DNA of 42,833 bases from Gammaproteobacteria bacterium. Lineage in GTDB: Bacteria; Pseudomonadota; Gammaproteobacteria; Eutrophobiales; Eutrophobiaceae. The notes beneath the pieces were generated by a model. It made no database searches, was not told where the DNA came from, and saw only the letters and a program-made list of their open reading frames with translations. Below are positions 21,654 through 30,984 of the stretch, in pieces. Location of the stretch: assembly GCA_947480335.1 (NCBI GenBank), contig CANKCB010000019.1:1-42833 (forward strand). Direction: 5' to 3'. Each line of letters opens with the position of its first letter. The first letter of the stretch is position 1. A program made the translations under genes and the position numbers.

Positions 21654-22379
21654 TCAGCAAACCAGCGTGCCTTCGTCCAGACCTCTTGCAACCCGCATTA
21701 ATGTACCCGGTTTCATCATATCAAGTACACGTAAAGGCATGCTGTTTTCACGACAAAGTACGACTGCAGTGGTATCCATAACGCCGAGTTTACGTTCGAT
21801 TACTTCGTCATAGCCCAGTTGCTGGTAACGCACGGCTGATTTGTCACGAACCGGGTCAGCTGAATAGACACCATCAACCTTGGTTGCCTTAATCAACAGA
21901 TTTGCATTAATTTCCACGGCTCGCAAACTGGCAGCGGTGTCTGTAGTAAAAAATGGATTACCGGTACCAGCAGCAAAAATAACGATACGGCCTTTCTCAA
22001 GATGTCGGATGGCACGTCGGCGTATGTAGTCTTCACAAATCTGGTTGATTTTAATTGCAGACATCACCCTGGCATACATGCCCAGCTGTTCCAGGGCGTC
22101 TTGTAGTGCGAGTGAATTAATTATAGTGGCTAGCATGCCCATGTGGTCAGCGGTAACCCGGTCTATGCCGGAAGCTGCCAGGCCTGATCCACGGAAGTAG
22201 TTACCGGCACCGATTACTATGGCAAGTTCTGCACCGGCATCGCTGAGTTCCTTGATTTCACCGGCGATTCTTTTGAGTATCAACGGATCGATCCCGGATT
22301 GGGTATCACCCATTAATGCTTCACCGCTGAGTTTAAGCAGGATACGTTTAAACCTGATTTCTACCTGGGTATCAGACAA
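21654..22379 (-). CDS. pyrH: Uridylate kinase (UMP kinase)
   Basis: PyrH phosphorylates UMP to UDP and belongs to the amino acid kinase fold, not the eukaryotic nucleoside monophosphate kinases. The motifs are [27 protein letters not shown] (the family has GGGN; here GAGN), [20 protein letters not shown] and [16 protein letters not shown]. The length is 241 aa, as in E. coli. The start is a TTG at 22379; no in-frame ATG precedes the conserved region. It lies between tsf and frr. Confidence 0.95.
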   Translation of the reverse strand: MSDTQVEIRFKRILLKLSGEALMGDTQSGIDPLILKRIAGEIKELSDAGAELAIVIGAGNYFRGSGLAASGIDRVTADHMGMLATIINSLALQDALEQLGMYARVMSAIKINQICEDYIRRRAIRHLEKGRIVIFAAGTGNPFFTTDTAASLRAVEINANLLIKATKVDGVYSADPVRDKSAVRYQQLGYDEVIERKLGVMDTTAVVLCRENSMPLRVLDMMKPGTLMRVARGLDEGTLVC

Positions 22380-22420
22380 TGTTTTGTCCTGCCTTTAGTA
22401 TCTTGTTTGGAACTATTTGA

Positions 22421-23308
22421 TCAGGCTCCTTTCGCCTGGGCCATCACTTCTTCAACAAAATTATCGGTTTTCTTTTCCAGACCTTCACCCACTTCATAAC
22501 GTATAAAACTGTTAACCGTAGCATTGCTGGACTTGAGCAGTTTTTCAATGGTGGTATCCGGATCCTTGACGAAGGGCTGTCCCAGCAGGGTAATTTCCTT
22601 GAGAAACTTGCTGATCCTGCCACTGACCATTTTTTCGATTATTTCAGCTGGCTTGCCGCTTTCCTGGGCCTGACTGATAAATACAGCCTTTTCCTGATCC
22701 AGTAACTGCTGGGGTACTTCACTGGCATTGATACAGACCGGCTTGCTTGCTGCAATATGCATGGCAATGTCCCTGGCCAGTTCTTCACTACCGCCACTCA
22801 GATCTACCAGTACACCGATACGCACACCATGCAAGTAGGTACCTGCCACACCTTTGTGTTGCTGCAGCACGAAACGTCTGATGGAAATGTTTTCGCCAAT
22901 TTTAGCCACGAGTTCGGTTCTCGCTTCTTCAACCGTTTGACCGGATGAACCAGACAATGGCATGGTGTTTAATGCCTCGATCGAAGCCGGTTTACCAGAC
23001 AATATTGTTTCCGCTACACCATTGGCAAAACGGGTGAAGTTTTCATCCTTACCAACAAAGTCAGTTTCACAGTTAACTTCCAATACAACGGAATGACCTG
23101 ATTTGGCTACATCCTGACGCAGAATAATCTGTCCTTCTGCAGCAATACGCCCGGCCTTCTTTGCCGCCTTGGCAATTCCGGACTTACGCATGTTTTCGAT
23201 CGCGACTTCGATATCGCCCTGGGCCTCTTCCAGTGCCTTTTTACAGTCCATCATACCGGCACCGGTACGTTCCCTCAGTTCCTTCACTATCGCTGCTGTG
23301 ATTTGCAT
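22421..23308 (-). CDS. tsf: Elongation factor Ts
   Basis: EF-Ts exchanges GDP for GTP on EF-Tu. The N-terminal UBA-like domain contains [21 protein letters not shown], and the core has [17 protein letters not shown], where the TDFV tip contacts EF-Tu. The length of 295 aa is close to E. coli's 283. It follows rpsB by 50 bases, as in nearly all bacteria, and is probably cotranscribed from the rpsB promoter. Confidence 0.96.
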   Translation of the reverse strand: MQITAAIVKELRERTGAGMMDCKKALEEAQGDIEVAIENMRKSGIAKAAKKAGRIAAEGQIILRQDVAKSGHSVVLEVNCETDFVGKDENFTRFANGVAETILSGKPASIEALNTMPLSGSSGQTVEEARTELVAKIGENISIRRFVLQQHKGVAGTYLHGVRIGVLVDLSGGSEELARDIAMHIAASKPVCINASEVPQQLLDQEKAVFISQAQESGKPAEIIEKMVSGRISKFLKEITLLGQPFVKDPDTTIEKLLKSSNATVNSFIRYEVGEGLEKKTDNFVEEVMAQAKGA

Positions 23309-23358
23309 GTTAAAAACTCTCTGTACTATTTATATCTGGCGATACGACACTGACCAGC

Positions 23359-24294
23359 TTATTTCCGGGTTGTTTTCTTGGTAACCGTCTTTTTCTTGGC
23401 AACCTTCTTTTTCGCGTCAGAATCATCACCACCTTCTACTACCGGGGCAACGACTGCCGTTACTGGTTCAGTACCAACCGATTCTTTTTTTCGCGTAACT
23501 TTCTTTTTCGTCTGGATTCGCGCTTTCTTTGTATCGGCATCAACTACTGGTGCGCCAGCTTCATCCAGTTCAACAAAATCATCAGCCGCACCACTGCCGC
23601 CAAGATGTGAAACGGCACCACGGCCATCAATCACGGCATCGGCTAAGTATTTGGCATATAATCTGATGGCACGAATAGCATCATCATTTCCCGGTACCAC
23701 ATAGTCGATACCCTGGGGATCATTATTACTGTCGACGATACCAATGACCGGGATACCCAGCTTGGCCGCTTCACTGACAGCAATGTCTTCATAACCTACA
23801 TCGATAATAAAGATAGCATCTGGAATTCCCGGCATATCCTTGATTCCGAACAGATTACTTTTCAGTTTATCCAGTTCGCGTCTGAGCAGTAGCGCTTCCT
23901 TTTTACTGATTTTTTCCATGCTACCGTCTGTTTCCATCGCCTCAAGATCCTTCAGGCGATTGATAGACTGTTTGACAGTCTTGAAATTGGTCAATAAACC
24001 ACCTAACCAGCGGCGATTAATATAAGGCATGTTACAACGCACAGCCTCTTCCTGAATGATCTTCTGCGCAGCACGTTTGGTACCTACAAACAGGATATTG
24101 CCGCGTTTACTGGCAACCTTGCTGGCGAAATTCAATGCATCTGAAAACAGCGGTAATGATTTTTCCAGATTGATGATGTGTATTTTGTTTCGTTGGCCAT
24201 AAAGATACTGGCCCATTTTCGGGTTCCAGAAGCGAGTCTGGTGACCAAAATGGACACCGGCTTCCAGCATTTCACGCATGGTGACTGCAGACAT
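23359..24294 (-). CDS. rpsB: Ribosomal protein S2 with an 86-residue basic C-terminal extension
   Basis: S2 is a late-assembling protein of the 30S subunit. Residues 1-225 match the family closely: [37 protein letters not shown] and [16 protein letters not shown]. The protein is 311 aa, against 241 in E. coli. The extra tail (about residues 226-311, bases 23362-23619) begins acidic and Gly/Ala-rich and has two lysine blocks, [15 protein letters not shown] and [17 protein letters not shown]. The tail is in frame with a single stop and does not look like a frameshift. Extended S2 proteins are known in some other proteobacteria; the tail's role here is unknown. Confidence 0.96.
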   Translation of the reverse strand: MSAVTMREMLEAGVHFGHQTRFWNPKMGQYLYGQRNKIHIINLEKSLPLFSDALNFASKVASKRGNILFVGTKRAAQKIIQEEAVRCNMPYINRRWLGGLLTNFKTVKQSINRLKDLEAMETDGSMEKISKKEALLLRRELDKLKSNLFGIKDMPGIPDAIFIIDVGYEDIAVSEAAKLGIPVIGIVDSNNDPQGIDYVVPGNDDAIRAIRLYAKYLADAVIDGRGAVSHLGGSGAADDFVELDEAGAPVVDADTKKARIQTKKKVTRKKESVGTEPVTAVVAPVVEGGDDSDAKKKVAKKKTVTKKTTRK

Positions 24295-24412
24295 GTTATT
24301 TCTCCTTTGGGGTTAAGCCTCCGCACATCCCGAATATCGACCCTGAAGATTTCTCTCCTGGCACCCCGTATACGGTTTTTGATGCGCGTGTGTTGTAAGA
24401 TTGCTTATTTAG
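24295..24412 (-). promoter_or_regulatory. rpsB 5' leader, probable S2 autoregulatory region
   Basis: The predicted promoter lies about 118 bases upstream of the rpsB ATG, so the transcript would have a long leader. It contains CGGGATGTGCGGAGGCTTAACC close to the start (bases about 24309-24330), the perfect palindrome CCGTATACGG at about 24366-24375, and an AAAGGAG ribosome binding site. In E. coli and relatives S2 represses its own operon through the rpsB leader. The same control here is an inference from position and leader length; I have not aligned the structure. Confidence 0.45.
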
Positions 24413-24419
24413 CGGGCGC

Positions 24420-24448
24420 TTTATACCATAGACCGGGCTCGGCAACAA
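24420..24448 (-). promoter_or_regulatory. Sigma-70 promoter for rpsB-tsf
   Basis: On the minus strand TTGTTG (24443-24448) is followed by a 17-base spacer and TATAAA (24420-24425), preceded by TGG, an extended -10 element. The promoter faces rpsB and fits the strong promoter expected for a ribosomal protein gene. The divergent map gene starts 32 bases beyond the -35 box. Confidence 0.65.
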
Positions 24449-24479
24449 ATCTTTCTCTAATCACGGTACCCAGGAATAT

Positions 24480-25247
24480 ATGCCTATAACCATAAAAACC
24501 CCGGAAGAAGTGGCAAAAATGCGGACAGCAGGACGACTGGCGGCCGAAGTGCTCGAAATGATAGGTCCGCATGTAATACCAGGCATCACGACCAATGAAT
24601 TGAACGATATCTGCCATCATTACATTATAAACCAGCAGCAGGCCATACCCGCACCGTTGAATTACCATGGCTTTCCCAAGTCAATCTGCACTTCAATCAA
24701 TCATGTGGTTTGCCATGGCATACCTAGCCCCAAAAAGCTGAAAGACGGTGATATTGTCAATATTGATATTACCGTCATCAAGGATGGGTTTCATGGCGAT
24801 ACCAGCAAAATGTTTCTGGTTGGCAATGCCAGCATCCGCGCCAAACGCCTGGTCGATATTACCTATGAATGCATGAGTCTGGGTATCAAAATGGTCAGGC
24901 CCGGAATACATCTCGGTGATATCGGTCATGCCATACAGAAACATGCTGAACAGGCAAGCTATGGTGTGGTTCGTGAATATTGCGGTCACGGGATAGGTCG
25001 TGAATTTCATGAAGACCCACAGGTATTACATTATGGTTCTCCTGGTACCGGCATGGTGCTGAAGCAGGGAATGACCATCACTATTGAACCTATGATCAAT
25101 GCAGGCGGTCGCCATGTAAAACTGTTATCGGACCAGTGGACTGTCGTCACCAAGGACAGGGGGTTATCTGCACAGTGGGAACATACCATCCTGGTAACCC
25201 ACGATGGTTACGAAGTTCTGACTCGACGTCATGACGAGCAGTTCTGA
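24480..25247 (+). CDS. map: Methionine aminopeptidase, type I
   Basis: Map removes the N-terminal methionine from new proteins after deformylation. All five metal ligands are in their usual contexts: IDITVIKDGFHGDTSKMF (two Asp), GHGIGREFHEDPQVLHYG (His), TIEPMIN (Glu) and WEHTILVT (Glu). The length of 255 aa is near E. coli's 264, with no N-terminal extension, so it is type Ia. It is divergent from rpsB and directly upstream of glnD, the common gammaproteobacterial order. Confidence 0.96.
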   Translation: MPITIKTPEEVAKMRTAGRLAAEVLEMIGPHVIPGITTNELNDICHHYIINQQQAIPAPLNYHGFPKSICTSINHVVCHGIPSPKKLKDGDIVNIDITVIKDGFHGDTSKMFLVGNASIRAKRLVDITYECMSLGIKMVRPGIHLGDIGHAIQKHAEQASYGVVREYCGHGIGREFHEDPQVLHYGSPGTGMVLKQGMTITIEPMINAGGRHVKLLSDQWTVVTKDRGLSAQWEHTILVTHDGYEVLTRRHDEQF

Positions 25248-25268
25248 TCCATGCGGGAGAATGAAAAC

Positions 25269-27902
25269 ATGAATCCGGAACTGTTCAACCCCGAACTGTT
25301 TGACAAGGCCCTGCAGGATGACCCGGCTGCACTCAAGACCTTCAAACAAACCCTGAAACAAGGTAATCAGTATCTGATAACCCTGTTTGAACAAGGAGAA
25401 CCCATCGGCACATTGGTGCACCAACGTGCCTGGTTTATTGATCAGCTTTTGTTACGGGCATGGGATCTGAAAATCAATTTGCAAAAACTTTCCCTGATCG
25501 CTGTCGGCGGCTACGGACGTGGAGAGTTACATCCCTCATCCGATATTGATTTGATGGTCCTGTTGCCCTCGCGTATCAATGCAGACATCAAGACACGTAT
25601 TGAGGATTTCCTGCGTTTCCTGTGGGACATCGGTCTTGAGGTTGGGCACAGTGTAAGGACAATCCGGGAATGTGTAAAAGAAGCCGGCGCTGACATTACC
25701 GTTGCTACCAATCTGATGGAATCGCGATTGCTGACGGGACCAGAAGCGCTTTACAGCGAAATGAAAGTGGCTACCGGCCCGAAAAAAATCTGGCCCACAC
25801 GAAAATTTTTCGAATCCAAATGGAACGAACAAATCAACCGCCATCAACGCTTTAATGATACAGACCACAATCTCGAACCCAATATCAAGGAAGGCCCTGG
25901 CGGTTTACGTGATATCCAGATGATAGGCTGGGTGGCCAAACGCCACTTCAATGCGCGCACACTTGAAGAACTGATCGAACATGGATTTCTGACTCAGGAA
26001 GAATTCCAGGTTCTTGATCAGGGTAATGCATTTTTGTCACGCATCCGGTTTGCATTGCATATTCTCAGTGGTCGCCGGGAAGACAGGCTGTTATTTGATT
26101 TTCAGCGCAAGGTGGCCGAAAAATTTGGTTACCACTCTGAAGATAATAGCGCCATAGAAAAATTCATGAAGCTGTATTACCACACTACTTCGGAATTATC
26201 GCGATTGAATGAAATGCTGCTACAGCATTTTCAGGAAGCAATCATTTATGCCACTCGCAAGGAAAAGATTACCGAGATAAACAAACGATTCCAGATCCGT
26301 AATAATGTGATCGAGGCCCGTAACAAGAATATTTTAAGGAACTATCCCTTTGCCATGCTTGAACTGTTTTTGCTCAAGCAACAAAACCCAAAAATAATCG
26401 GGGTCAGAGCCAGCACCATCAGATTGATTCGTGAATCCCTGCATCTGATTGACGATAATTATCGCAAGGACATACGCAACCGCAGTCTGTTCATGGAGAT
26501 TATTCGTCAATCACGTCTGATTGGTCATGAACTGCGCCGTATGCATCGTTATGGTGTGCTTGCAGCCTATATGCCGGAATTTGCGGATATTGAAGGCCTG
26601 ATGCAGTTTGATTTATTCCATGCCTACACTGTCGATGAACATATCCTGTTTGTCGTGCAATATATGCGTTTCTTTACCATGGATCAGTACCGCGACAGAT
26701 TTCCTTTTGCCCACACACTGATGCAATCGATTCCCAAACAGGAACTGTTATACCTTGCCGGAATATTTCATGATATCGCCAAGGGGCGTGGCGGTGATCA
26801 TTCTGAACTCGGCAGACAAGACACGCTCACCTTCTGCCGTAACCATCAGATCAGCGAATTTGATTCAAGACTGGTAGCCTGGTTGGTAAAAAATCATCTA
26901 TTGATGTCTATGACAACCCAGCGTGAAGACATCAGTGATCCGGACGTCATTAACCGTTTCGCGACCAGAGTCGGTGATGAAATGCATCTGAATTACCTTT
27001 ATTTACTGACTGTGGCCGACATCAACGGCACCAATCCAAAATTATGGAACAGCTGGAAAGCCGCGTTGATGATAGACCTGTATAAAAATACGCAAATGGC
27101 ACTGCGCCGTGGACTTGGCAACCCTATAGACAAGGAAGAACGTATCAAGGAAATTCGATCGCAAACCATCCAGCTACTGGATAACAGCATTGAATCCGAA
27201 TCCAGACTGAATGAAATCTGGTCGCAACTGGGTGATGACTATTTTATACAGCACTCCCCGGATGAAATTGCCTGGCACACCCGGGCGATTGCCAAAGCGA
27301 CAGACAAGAGCCTGCCACTGATCCTGATTCGGGAAATGACTGATCGAGGTGCCAGCGAAATTTTTATCTATATGCAGGATCATGATCACATCTTTTCCCG
27401 CGCGACCAAAACGCTGGATTTACTCAATCTGAATATTATGGACGCGAGAATCATCACGTCTGCCAACGGCTATACGCTGGACACCTTTATCGTCCTGGAA
27501 GAAAACGGCGAGAATATCAGTGGCCGGGATCGCAAGAAGGAAATTCAGAGCCTGTTGCACACAAACCTGAGTGTGTTTGATCAACCGATTAAATCGGTCT
27601 CCCGCATCAAATCACGAAAACTGAAAAATTTTCCGATTCCAACCCGGGTCAGTTTTTCCCAGGATGACAAGAATGGCAGAACCATCATGGAGGTGACTGC
27701 AACTGATCGCGCCGGATTTCTGTCCGCAATCGGTTCAGCACTGGAACAGTGCGACACCCGTTTGCAAAGCGCTAAAATTGCAACTTATGGTGAACGTATC
27801 GAGGACATATTTTTTATTACCGATCAGCACAACCAGAAAATCATGGATGAAGCCAGACATGAAACCCTGCGTAATGCGATTATTGAATCAGTGAAACAGT
27901 AA
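25269..27902 (+). CDS. glnD: Bifunctional uridylyltransferase/uridylyl-removing enzyme GlnD
   Basis: GlnD senses glutamine and adds or removes UMP on the PII proteins, setting nitrogen assimilation. The nucleotidyltransferase domain has GGYGRGELHPSSDIDLMVL, and the HD phosphohydrolase domain has HAYTVDEHILFV and GIFHDIAKGRGGDHSELG. Two C-terminal ACT domains (EIFIYMQDHDHIFSRATKTL and MEVTATDRAGFLSAIGSAL) bind glutamine. I place the start at the ATG at 25269, eight bases after GGGAGA, not at the ATG at 25251 that lacks a ribosome binding site. The protein is then 877 aa, close to the usual 890. Confidence 0.95.
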   Translation: MNPELFNPELFDKALQDDPAALKTFKQTLKQGNQYLITLFEQGEPIGTLVHQRAWFIDQLLLRAWDLKINLQKLSLIAVGGYGRGELHPSSDIDLMVLLPSRINADIKTRIEDFLRFLWDIGLEVGHSVRTIRECVKEAGADITVATNLMESRLLTGPEALYSEMKVATGPKKIWPTRKFFESKWNEQINRHQRFNDTDHNLEPNIKEGPGGLRDIQMIGWVAKRHFNARTLEELIEHGFLTQEEFQVLDQGNAFLSRIRFALHILSGRREDRLLFDFQRKVAEKFGYHSEDNSAIEKFMKLYYHTTSELSRLNEMLLQHFQEAIIYATRKEKITEINKRFQIRNNVIEARNKNILRNYPFAMLELFLLKQQNPKIIGVRASTIRLIRESLHLIDDNYRKDIRNRSLFMEIIRQSRLIGHELRRMHRYGVLAAYMPEFADIEGLMQFDLFHAYTVDEHILFVVQYMRFFTMDQYRDRFPFAHTLMQSIPKQELLYLAGIFHDIAKGRGGDHSELGRQDTLTFCRNHQISEFDSRLVAWLVKNHLLMSMTTQREDISDPDVINRFATRVGDEMHLNYLYLLTVADINGTNPKLWNSWKAALMIDLYKNTQMALRRGLGNPIDKEERIKEIRSQTIQLLDNSIESESRLNEIWSQLGDDYFIQHSPDEIAWHTRAIAKATDKSLPLILIREMTDRGASEIFIYMQDHDHIFSRATKTLDLLNLNIMDARIITSANGYTLDTFIVLEENGENISGRDRKKEIQSLLHTNLSVFDQPIKSVSRIKSRKLKNFPIPTRVSFSQDDKNGRTIMEVTATDRAGFLSAIGSALEQCDTRLQSAKIATYGERIEDIFFITDQHNQKIMDEARHETLRNAIIESVKQ

Positions 27903-27914
27903 TCACTTGTCGTG

Positions 27915-28583
27915 ATGGCCATACCTGCTCCCGCTACAGAACAGGAACTGTTGGAAAGAGTCGGGTTACTCGCTGGCAAGACTATCGGCCGTGTTGCGGC
28001 AGAACTGGAGCTTGCTGCACCATCTGATCAAAAACGAAACAAGGGCTGGACGGGGCAACTCGCGGAAATGTATCTGGGAGCAACGGCATCAACCCTGTCT
28101 GAGCCTGATTTTCAACTGATTGGTGTAGAACTGAAGACCCTGCCTGTAAACAGTCAGGGTAATCCGGCCGAATCTACCTATGTTTGTACCCTGACGCTGG
28201 ATCAGACCACCGGTTCATCCTGGGAATCTTCTGTTGTACATAAAAAACTGGCTCGCGTACTCTGGTTACCGATTGAATCTGACCAGACTATCCCCTATAC
28301 GCATCGCCGTTTCGGTACGGCTATTTTATGGAGTCCAACATCTGAACAGGAAGCGGTCCTGAAAAATGACTGGGAAGAAATCATGGAACTGGTCAGTACC
28401 GGCAATCTCGATAAGGTCAGCTCTTCCCAGGGACGTTATCTGCAAATCAGGCCAAAAGCGGCAAATGCCGCATCACTGGGCAAGTCCTATTCTTCAGAAG
28501 GCATACCGAACCAATCCTTGCCCCGTGGTTTTTACTTACGCAGTACATTTACCCGCTCAGTGCTATCCAAAATGGGAGACTAA
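27915..28583 (+). CDS. mutH: DNA mismatch repair endonuclease MutH
   Basis: MutH nicks the unmethylated strand at hemimethylated GATC sites once MutS and MutL have found a mismatch. Residues 65-74 (DFQLIGVELK) give the D-x6-E-x-K triad that corresponds to Asp70, Glu77 and Lys79 of E. coli MutH. KGWTGQLAEMYLGA upstream and KLARVLWLPIE further on also match. The length from the ATG is 222 aa, as usual; a GTG one codon upstream is possible. It starts 12 bases after glnD. MutH normally implies Dam methylation; no dam gene is in the window. Confidence 0.93.
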   Translation: MAIPAPATEQELLERVGLLAGKTIGRVAAELELAAPSDQKRNKGWTGQLAEMYLGATASTLSEPDFQLIGVELKTLPVNSQGNPAESTYVCTLTLDQTTGSSWESSVVHKKLARVLWLPIESDQTIPYTHRRFGTAILWSPTSEQEAVLKNDWEEIMELVSTGNLDKVSSSQGRYLQIRPKAANAASLGKSYSSEGIPNQSLPRGFYLRSTFTRSVLSKMGD

Positions 28584-28673
28584 TCCTGTAGGAAATATTT
28601 CTGACACTACTGAAACCAACCGTTACACTCTCACCTCTTCACCCCCCGTTCAAGACATAGTAAAATTGGATTT

Positions 28674-29657
28674 ATGAACATTGCCAAGGTTGACCGGCGT
28701 TTATGCGTTGCACCCATGATGACGCATACCGACCGACATTTTCGTTACTTTCTGCGCCTGATTTCCAGGCGCGTCATGCTGTATACCGAGATGATCGCCA
28801 CAGGTGCGTTGATTCATGGCAAACAGTTTCATCGACTTGAATTCAGCCCGCAGGAACATCCATTGGCAATACAGCTGGGGGGTAACGATCCTGCTGAATT
28901 ATCAGAATGCGCCAGATACGCCGAACAATATGGGTACGATGAAATAAACCTGAATATTGGCTGCCCGAGTGACAAGGTCAAGATCGGCCAGTTTGGTGCC
29001 TGCCTGATGGCCAGACCCGAACTTGTAGCAGAATGTGTCGCCGCCATGTCTGCGGCTGTGTCCATACCGATAACGGTGAAAACACGTACCGGCATCGATA
29101 ATCAGGACAGCTATGAATATCTGCATCATTTTATCAAGACAGTCGCTGACAGTGGATGCAAAACATTCATTATTCATGCACGCAAAGCCTGGCTACAGGG
29201 CTTGAGCCCGAGACAAAACCGGGAAATCCCTCCGCTGGATTACAGCAGGGTCCACCGTATCAAGCAGGACTTTCCGCATCTGGAAATCATAATTAATGGT
29301 GGCATCCAGACACTGGAACAATCCATGCAACAGTTACAACATGTAGACGGAGTCATGCTAGGACGCGCAATCTGCCATAATCCCTACCTGCTGGCAGGTG
29401 CTGACCGAATGATATTTGGACATTTTGGCAGTGCCAATACACGTTCTGAAATTCTGGAAAAATTTTCTCGCTACGCAGAACTGCAAATAAGTCAGGGTAT
29501 TTCCCTGCCACAGATGATGCGACATGTATTCGGACTGTTTCAGGGACAGCCCGGCGCCCGGGTCTGGCGTCGTTACCTGAGCGAAAACATGTTTGATGAA
29601 AACTCCGGAATAGAAGTCATCGAAGAAGCACTGCATCTGGTACACGCTGCCTACTAG
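28674..29657 (+). CDS. dusA: tRNA-dihydrouridine(20/20a) synthase DusA
   Basis: DusA is an FMN enzyme that reduces uridines in the tRNA D-loop. The N-terminal CVAPMMTHTDRHFRYFLRL is diagnostic of DusA rather than DusB or DusC. NLNIGCPSDKVKIGQFGAC ends in the catalytic Cys100. IHARKAWLQGLSP and GVMLGRAICHNPYLL form the phosphate and flavin binding parts. The length (327 aa) is standard. It is the last plus-strand gene of the map-glnD-mutH group, with a 90-base gap after mutH, and a hairpin begins directly after its stop codon. Confidence 0.95.
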   Translation: MNIAKVDRRLCVAPMMTHTDRHFRYFLRLISRRVMLYTEMIATGALIHGKQFHRLEFSPQEHPLAIQLGGNDPAELSECARYAEQYGYDEINLNIGCPSDKVKIGQFGACLMARPELVAECVAAMSAAVSIPITVKTRTGIDNQDSYEYLHHFIKTVADSGCKTFIIHARKAWLQGLSPRQNREIPPLDYSRVHRIKQDFPHLEIIINGGIQTLEQSMQQLQHVDGVMLGRAICHNPYLLAGADRMIFGHFGSANTRSEILEKFSRYAELQISQGISLPQMMRHVFGLFQGQPGARVWRRYLSENMFDENSGIEVIEEALHLVHAAY

Positions 29658-29702
29658 AACCTATCTCAAAATTCAGCGAGCGGAGCTATTTTGAAATAGG
29701 TT
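29658..29702. repeat. 15-base inverted repeat directly after the dusA stop
   Basis: AACCTATCTCAAAAT (29658-29672) and ATTTTGAAATAGGTT (29688-29702) pair at 14 of 15 positions around the loop TCAGCGAGCGGAGCT. The first base follows the TAG of dusA. No T-run follows, so a classical terminator is doubtful. It may be a dispersed palindromic element or an mRNA 3' end stabiliser. Confidence 0.7.
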
Positions 29703-29897
29703 GTAGTACTTCCAGCCCTCACTGAAAAGTTGCGCCAATCCCTGGCACCGTGCCCATCCCTGATGCTTTCATCACTTACACCCTTTTGCCATACCTGAAT
29801 TCCATCCTGGAAAACTTGCATAAACAGAGAGTGAGAATAATGCTAGATCGGGATCAACCGGTTGGGTATCCCCTTAATGAGGTAGAACGCTAATTTT
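29703..29897. other. Intergenic stretch between dusA and phaC, no gene recognised
   Basis: This convergent gap holds only very short open frames, such as one of about 17 codons (MLDRDQPVGYPLNEVER) at 29840-29893 on the plus strand. That frame is not recognisable and has only a weak upstream GAGAGTGAGAA. CAACCGGTTG near 29858 is a perfect 10-base palindrome. I see no clear terminator for phaC. Confidence 0.5.
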
Positions 29898-30965
29898 TCA
29901 AACAGAACGTTTTGAAAGCCAGTCAGCAATCGCCTGTGGCAACATTTCCCTGGCGCGCGCACTGACGTAAATACCGATATGTCCTCCGGGAAATTCCAGT
30001 TCAGTATAATCACTGGAACTGACACAGCCTGCCAGCGCCTTTGAAGAATCGGGTGGAACCAGATGATCGTCGCGGGCATAAATATTCAGTATGGGCAGGG
30101 TGATATTTTCCAGATTTACCGTCTTGTCTCCCAGTTTGATACCGGCCTTAATCAGCTGGTTTTCCTGATAACAATAGCGAATGAATTGCCGATAGGCTTC
30201 CCCTGCCTGGGCCGGACTATCAAAAATCCATTTTTCCATACGCAGAAAATTTACTGTCTTTTCTGGATCAGACAAAATTTCCACCAGGTCTATATATTTT
30301 TGGCCCATCAAACGGAATGGCTTCAGTGTCAGGAAAGCCCAGTTCAAAACTTCGCCAGGTATATTACCCAGCGCAGCCACAGTATTATCAATATCAATAT
30401 GGCGAACCAGTTGGCTGAGCAGATCGTGACTGGTATGAAAATCTACCGGTGTGACGGTAGTAATCAGGTTGCGAACCTTGTCCTGGTGCAAACTGGTATA
30501 ACAAAGACTAAAGGTGCCCCCCTGACAGATACCCAACAGATTGATTCGATCAACACTGGCCTGTTTGCGCACAACATCAACACAACGATCCAGATAACCA
30601 TTGATATAATCGTCCAGCGTCAGAAAACGATCTGCACTGTCAGGATATCCCCAATCAACAAGATAAATATCCAGACCGGCATCCAGCGCACCTCTAATCA
30701 ATGAGCGATCTTCCTGCAAATCAGCCATGTACGGACGATTTACCAGTGCATACACGATTAGCACAGGAACTGTATGTTGCTTTTCAGTTCTGGATTTATA
30801 CCGATACAATACCAGTTTGTCTTCCTCGTAGATGGCTTCCCTGTCAGATACGCCGGTACTGACATCCTGAATCTGGCGCAGGGTTTCAAAGCCACCGGCC
30901 AGTTTTTGATTGAACTCGAACACTTCCGCCGCAATCTTTTCAGGCGTGAGTTCAAATGGATTCAT
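29898..30965 (-). CDS. phaC: Class III polyhydroxyalkanoate synthase, catalytic subunit PhaC
   Basis: PhaC polymerises hydroxyacyl-CoA into storage polyester at the granule surface. I place the start at the ATG at 30965 (MNPFELTPEKIAAEVFEF), which gives 355 aa, the exact class III size. The longer frame to 31118 overlaps phaE and is unlikely. The lipase-like box GICQGG has the nucleophile Cys147; YARDDHLVP (Asp299/300) and FPGGHIG (His329) complete the catalytic triad. It needs PhaE, which is encoded just upstream with a 19-base gap. I see no phaA or phaB nearby, so the monomer genes must lie elsewhere. Confidence 0.94.
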   Translation of the reverse strand: MNPFELTPEKIAAEVFEFNQKLAGGFETLRQIQDVSTGVSDREAIYEEDKLVLYRYKSRTEKQHTVPVLIVYALVNRPYMADLQEDRSLIRGALDAGLDIYLVDWGYPDSADRFLTLDDYINGYLDRCVDVVRKQASVDRINLLGICQGGTFSLCYTSLHQDKVRNLITTVTPVDFHTSHDLLSQLVRHIDIDNTVAALGNIPGEVLNWAFLTLKPFRLMGQKYIDLVEILSDPEKTVNFLRMEKWIFDSPAQAGEAYRQFIRYCYQENQLIKAGIKLGDKTVNLENITLPILNIYARDDHLVPPDSSKALAGCVSSSDYTELEFPGGHIGIYVSARAREMLPQAIADWLSKRSV

Positions 30966-30984
30966 GATCGAATTTCCAGTGTTA

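Noticed and set aside
30063-30704. A 213-codon open frame on the plus strand
   Set aside because: It lies entirely opposite phaC, whose catalytic motifs are intact, and its translation has no recognisable features.
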